A stretch of 64,000 nucleotides of DNA, taken from the NCBI GenBank assembly GCA_947069175.1, contig CAMTDV010000007.1, positions 48,689,681 to 48,753,680 of the forward strand. Reading direction: 5' to 3'. Position numbers and translations under genes: made by a program. The notes under the pieces are model-generated. The model searched no databases, was not told where the DNA came from, and was given only the letters and a program-made list of their open reading frames with translations. Below, piece after piece: positions 59,819 to 64,000 of the stretch (the first letter of the stretch is position 1; every line of letters begins with the position of its first letter). The DNA is from Scalesia atractyloides (lineage: Eukaryota > Streptophyta > Magnoliopsida > Asterales > Asteraceae).

Positions 59819-59998
59819 CTTTTTTATTTATTTTATTTTCATTTTTTATCAATTATAGTTTTTAAATTCTAATTTATTTATTAATTATGCATCGTTTAAA
59901 ATTAAAATAAACATAAATACGCAACGAAAAATTTATAACTTGATATTCGATTACAAACGAAGCGGGTTTGGAAAACCCGTTTTTTGACAAATGTTATA

Positions 59999-62647
59999 GT
60001 ATCCCCTACTTTTAGAAATTTCGTACCGAAATTTAAGTAGTAGTGGTAATAGGAAAATGATGCGGGTATTTTTCGCGCATTGAGTCTTCACGTTCCCAAG
60101 TAAACTCAGGTCCCCGTTTCGACTCCCAGCGTACCTAACAATTGGAATATGACTCCGTCTTAAACGTTTTTCTCTGAAGTCCATGATCTCTACTGCTCTT
60201 TCAATGAAATGCATAGATTCATCGATCTGAATATCTTCCAGGGGAATATGGAGGTTTTCATCGGCGAGGCACTTCTTCAAGTTTGATACGTGGAATGTGG
60301 GGTGAATTCTGTTGAGTTCTTCTGGTAGATCAAGCTTGTATGCTACAGGTCCTACTCTTTCGAGTATCTTGAAAGGTCCTACGTAGCGTGGTGCTAGCTT
60401 GCCCTTCTGGCCAAAACGAACTAGTCCCTTCCACGGTGATACTTTTAAAAGTACATGATCACCAATGTTAAACTCCAAAGGCTTTCGTCGTTTATCTGCA
60501 TAACTCTTTTGACGACTTTGAGCCGCTAGAAGATTGTTTCGAATTTGATGGATCTTGTCTGTGGTTTCTTGAATCAGTTCTGGACTGGTGATTTGAGCTT
60601 CCCCAATTTCGTGCCAACATACTGGAGATCGGCACCTACGACCATATAAAGCTTCGAAAGGTGCCATGCCGATACTTGAATGATAGCTGTTGTTGTACGA
60701 AAATTCAACTAATGGTAGATGAGCGTCCCAATTTCCCTTGAAGTCTATGACACATGCTCGAAGCATATCTTCAAGAGTTTGTATGGTGCGTTCAGATTGT
60801 CCATCAGTTTGAGGATGATAAGCGGTACTGAGGTCTAATCGTGTACCCAAAGCGGCTTGTACGGCTTGCCATGTTCGTGAAGTGAAATGACCATCACGAT
60901 CTGAAATAATGCTTAACGGTACACCATGACGGCTTACGATTTCACTGATGTAGATACGAGCTAACTTCTCGTTCTTGAAATCTTCGCGGATCGGAATGAA
61001 GTGAGCTGATTTTGTAAGACGATCAATGATTACCCATATAGTGTCATACCTACCAGAAGTGCGAGGTAACCCGGTAATGAAGTCCATGGTTATGTTTTCC
61101 CACTTCCATACAGGTATTTCAGGTTGGACCAGAAGTCTTGAGGGTCTTTGATGTTCAGCTTTCACTTTGGAACATGTAAGGCACTTGGAAACAAAAACAG
61201 CAATATCCTTTTTCATTCCAGGCCACCAGTAGGTGTATCGAAGGTCTTCATACATCTTGTCGGCTCCTGGGTGTATAGAGTATCGTGTTTTGTGTGCCTC
61301 ATTCATAAGGAATTCACGAAGGTTGTTGTGGTCAGGAATCCATATGCGATCTAGATAGTACAGAATACCGTCGGATTTAGTTTAAATTTTAAGTTCAACT
61401 CCACAGGACAGCTCCTTTTGTACGTCGTCTTCCGTTACTGAAACATGTTGGGCTTCTCGAATTTGATCTTTGATGTCGGTTATGATTTGCGAACATAGAA
61501 GACGAATGGAGTTCGCATAACCCTTTCGACTGAGTGCATCGGCCACCACGTTTGCCTTGCCAGGATGATACCGAATTTCACAGTCATAGTCATTAAGAAG
61601 TTCAACCCATCTTCGTTGCCTCATGTTTAACTCCTTTTGGTTGAAGATATGTTGAAGACTCTTGTGGTCAGTGTATATTTCACATTTAGTACCGTAGAGA
61701 TAATGTCTCCATATCTTAAGAGCGAACACAACGGCTCCAAGTTCTAGGTCGTGGGTAGTGTAGTTCTTCTCATGAGTTTTGAGTTGTCTAGAAGCATAAG
61801 CTATCACCTTTCCTCTTTGCATTAGAACATAGCCTAGTCCTTGTCCTGACGCGTCGCAATAAACCACGAAGTCATCATAACCTTCAGGAAGAGTGAGGAT
61901 AGGTGCATCACAGAGTTTTTGTTTAAGGGTTTGGAAGGCTTCTTCTTGTTTGGGTCCCCATATGAAGGGTTTTCCTTTATGAGTTAAAGCCGTGAGTGGT
62001 ACAGCAATGCGGGAGAAATTTGAAATGAAACGGCGATAATAACAAGCCAAACCAAGGAATGATCTTACTTCGGTTGGTGTACGTGGCGCTTGCCATTCTT
62101 GTACTGCTTTGATCTTTGAGGGGTCGACATGTATTCCCTTGTCATTGACGACATGTCCAAGGAATTGTACCTCTTTTAACCAGAATTCGCATTTGGAAAA
62201 TTTGGCGTAGAGCTTTTCATTCTCTAAGAGTGTAAGGATGAGTCGAAGGTGCCGTTCATGATCAGAATTAGACTTTGAGTAAATGAGGATGTCGTCGATG
62301 AAGACTATAACAAAGCGATCGAGATAGGGTTTGCAGACTCTGTTCATTAGATCCATGAAGACAACTGGAGCGTTGGTTAGACCAAATGGCATGACCATGA
62401 ATTCATAATGACCATAACGAGTTCGGAAAGCGGTCTTTGGGACGTCTTCTTCATGTACTCTGAGTTGATGATAAACAGAACGAAGGTCGATTTTTGAAAA
62501 ACAGCTGGCGCCTTGAAGTTGGTCAAGAAGATCATCGATGCGAGGTAATGGGTAGCAGTTCTTGACCGTTAACTTGTTGAGTTCTCTGTAGTCGATGCAC
62601 ATGCGAAACGTTCCATCTTTCTTCTTCACAAAAAGGACAGGTGCACC
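59999..62647 (-). pseudogene. pol of element A: RT, RNase H, integrase, tail
   Basis: The RT and RNase H frame runs from about 62647 to a TAA at 61382-61384 (a Glu codon in B). It holds CIDYRELNKLT, FIDDILIYS (polymerase aspartates near 62295), YCDASGQGLG, YTDHKSLQ and a complete RNase H end. Integrase continues in the same frame (61381 to about 60135): HPGADKMY, CLTC, MDFITGLP, ISDRDGHF and QSERTIQT, so zinc ligands and the catalytic triad appear intact. One base is lost near 60134 (CCC in B, CC here), which garbles the last 30 or so residues of the tail. The polypurine tract is at 59999-60013. Confidence 0.92.
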
Positions 62648-64000
62648 CTAAGGCGAGGAACTAGGACGTATGAATCCTTTGTCAGTCAACTCTTGCAATT
62701 GACTGGCTAGCTCTTGCATTTCGGAGGGGGCTAACCTATAAGGAGATTTTGCAACTGGTGTAGCTCCAGATATAAGATCAATGCGGAGTTCGACTTCTCT
62801 CAAGGGAGGAAGTCCTGAAATGTCGTCAGGAAAAACTTGCGGAAAATCTTTTACTACTGGGATGTCTTCAAGTTTCTTCTCCTTGGTTCCCTTTTTGACG
62901 ACATGAGTTAAAAATGCGACATAATTCTTGCGGAGATATTTTCGGGCTTGAAGACAGGACATTAATTTGAGCCCTTTCGATGGGGTTTCTCCAAAGATTC
63001 GTAGAGTCTGACCGTTTGTAAGAGGAATGCGTATAAACTTTTCGCGGCATACAACTTCAGCATGATGTTGGCTGAGCCAGTCCATACCAATTATAATGTC
63101 AAAGCTTCCCAACTTCATAGGAATGAGGTCAACTGGAAAATCGTGATCGTTTAAGGTGAGAGTACAATTGCGTATAATAGAGTTTAATGAAACCGGTTTT
63201 CCGTCAGCAACTTCCACCGTTATGGATTCCATGAGTTTATCACGAGTTTGGTTGAGGATGTGTTCAAATTCTAAAGATACAAAACTTTTATCCGCGCCAG
63301 TATCAAATAACATGGATGCATAACTACCATTGATAAGAAATGTACCGTTAACCACATTGTTGTCGGCCCTAGCTTGATTGGCGTTGATGTTGAAAGCTCT
63401 TCCTCTAGCAGGTGGAGGAGCTTGGTTAGCTTGATTCACCGGATTTGCTTGAGCTTGAGCATGTATAATGTTCACCAAGCGTGGACAAGTGTTTCTAATG
63501 TGGTTTGGGTCTCCACAATTGTAGCAAGCCCGCATAGGTTGCACCATGGGATAGTTTGGGTTGGTAGTAGGATTGGGCTATATGTTGGGTAGGTGGTAGT
63601 AGTAGAGGTTGTTGGGCTTGACCCACTATCTGATGGTGGGTTTGGGTTGAGGGCTGGTGGCGGTTCGTTCGCTGAGGTATGCGACAGGTTTGAATGGTGT
63701 GACCTGCGCGACCACAACCGGTACAATGTTGGCAGGGATGATCAGGAAAGTGATGGTATTGGCAACGGTTGTATTTTGGGTATGGGCCGGAGTATGGCCT
63801 TTTATATGGTGCAGGTTAGGGGGCAACTTGGGTAATGGGTGCAGCAGGGATAGGGAAATTTGTTTGTGTGACAGCAAAGTTTCTGGTGTTACGTTCTTCT
63901 TGTTAGCAAATTTAGAGGAGGAGGTGGAATGGTTTGAAGTTTGGCCCTCAAAGGGGGCTTTCTTTTTCTCATCTTTAAATTTACCGTTGCGAATTCGATT
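62648..64000 (-). pseudogene. gag C-terminus and protease of element A
   Basis: At the right edge gag ends with a zinc-binding segment (CQHCTGCGRAGHTIQTC, about 63740-63690). A frame change near 63550-63590 follows, then a second CCHC knuckle (CYNCGDPNHIRNTC, about 63527-63486). The protease has an intact DTGA (about 63290-63301) and the later GMDWL block. The frame ends in a TAG (62648-62650) where RT begins, replacing a residue in the SSP.GAPV block. It is partial because gag continues beyond 64000. Confidence 0.88.

Larger units (their letters stand above)
57345..59998 (-). repeat. 3' LTR of element A (2654 bp)
   Basis: On the plus strand from TGTCACACCCCGACCCGC to TGACAAATGTTATA (terminal CA mutated to TA). 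Same layout as the LTR of B, including the CATAGGTAATGGGGA repeats (57825-57970) and four tRNA-like sequences. Confidence 0.95.
57345..64000 (-). mobile_element. Element A: Ty3/gypsy (Tekay-like), nested in B, runs off the window
   Basis: Minus strand, from the right edge: gag zinc knuckles, protease, RT, RNase H, integrase, C-terminal tail, polypurine tract and 3' LTR (59998-57345). Its coding region is far better kept than that of the other elements: two nonsense codons and one late single-base deletion between the zinc knuckle at 63500 and the end of pol. The 5 bp before the LTR, GTTCT (57340-57344), should reappear after its 5' LTR off-window. Confidence 0.93.

Noticed and set aside
52945..64000. 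Tandem LTR-interior-LTR array made by unequal recombination
   Set aside because: The joint at 57344|57345 lies inside RNase H with no primer binding site, which fits nested insertion and not a tandem array.

Overview
The window is nuclear DNA of a flowering plant. Its genes are split by GT-AG introns, and most of the sequence is nested LTR retrotransposons with initiator-Met or Asp type primer binding sites, plus MITEs and a LINE. The retroelement styles (long-LTR Tekay/Del-like Ty3 elements, a Tat element with an antisense coiled-coil frame) resemble those I know from Asteraceae genomes. That placement is inference from recollection, not from a search.

Host genes. (1) 5298-9903, minus: an apparently intact six-exon LanC-like gene (GCR2/GCL family). 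Its exons join in phase to 410 codons plus stop. Its 2.8 kb intron 2 holds a Tourist-type MITE and, on the opposite strand, a decayed PYR/PYL abscisic-acid receptor pseudogene with an internal triplication. (2) 36512-46928, minus: a polyol transporter 4-like (PLT4) gene in two exons. Its 8.8 kb intron has taken in a 6.3 kb non-autonomous LTR retrotransposon only 40 bp from the 5' splice site, plus two inverted-repeat elements. The second exon has a one-base deletion and has lost a conserved Trp, so the copy may be a pseudogene.

Mobile DNA by region. 1-5000: GCGC-rich arrays, a pre-miRNA-like hairpin and two tandem MITEs. 10739-11095: a perfect 63 bp inverted repeat. 11502-25235: a 13.7 kb Ty3 element with 3.3-3.5 kb LTRs, an extra upstream ORF and decayed gag-pol. 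25241-32257: a decayed Tat-lineage element with two RNase H domains and an antisense ORF. 32797-35761: a small gag/protease-only element with complete LTRs. 40389-46689: the non-coding LTR element in the PLT4 intron. 47600-49555: LINE remnant. 50485-51788: long-TIR Mutator-like element. 52114-52944: LTR fragment of the 11502 family, cut by element B (from 52945), which is itself cut by element A (from 57345) of the same family. A and B run off the right edge.

The most unusual signal is in the LTRs of elements A and B. Each 2.6 kb LTR carries four tRNA-like sequences, three in the element's sense and one antisense. These have recognisable Pol III A/B boxes in varying degrees, and an exactly repeated 11 bp-stem hairpin. 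I know of no described Ty3 family with this layout. The non-coding element in PLT4 has nearly the same polypurine-tract junction as A/B, which suggests they are partners for mobilisation.
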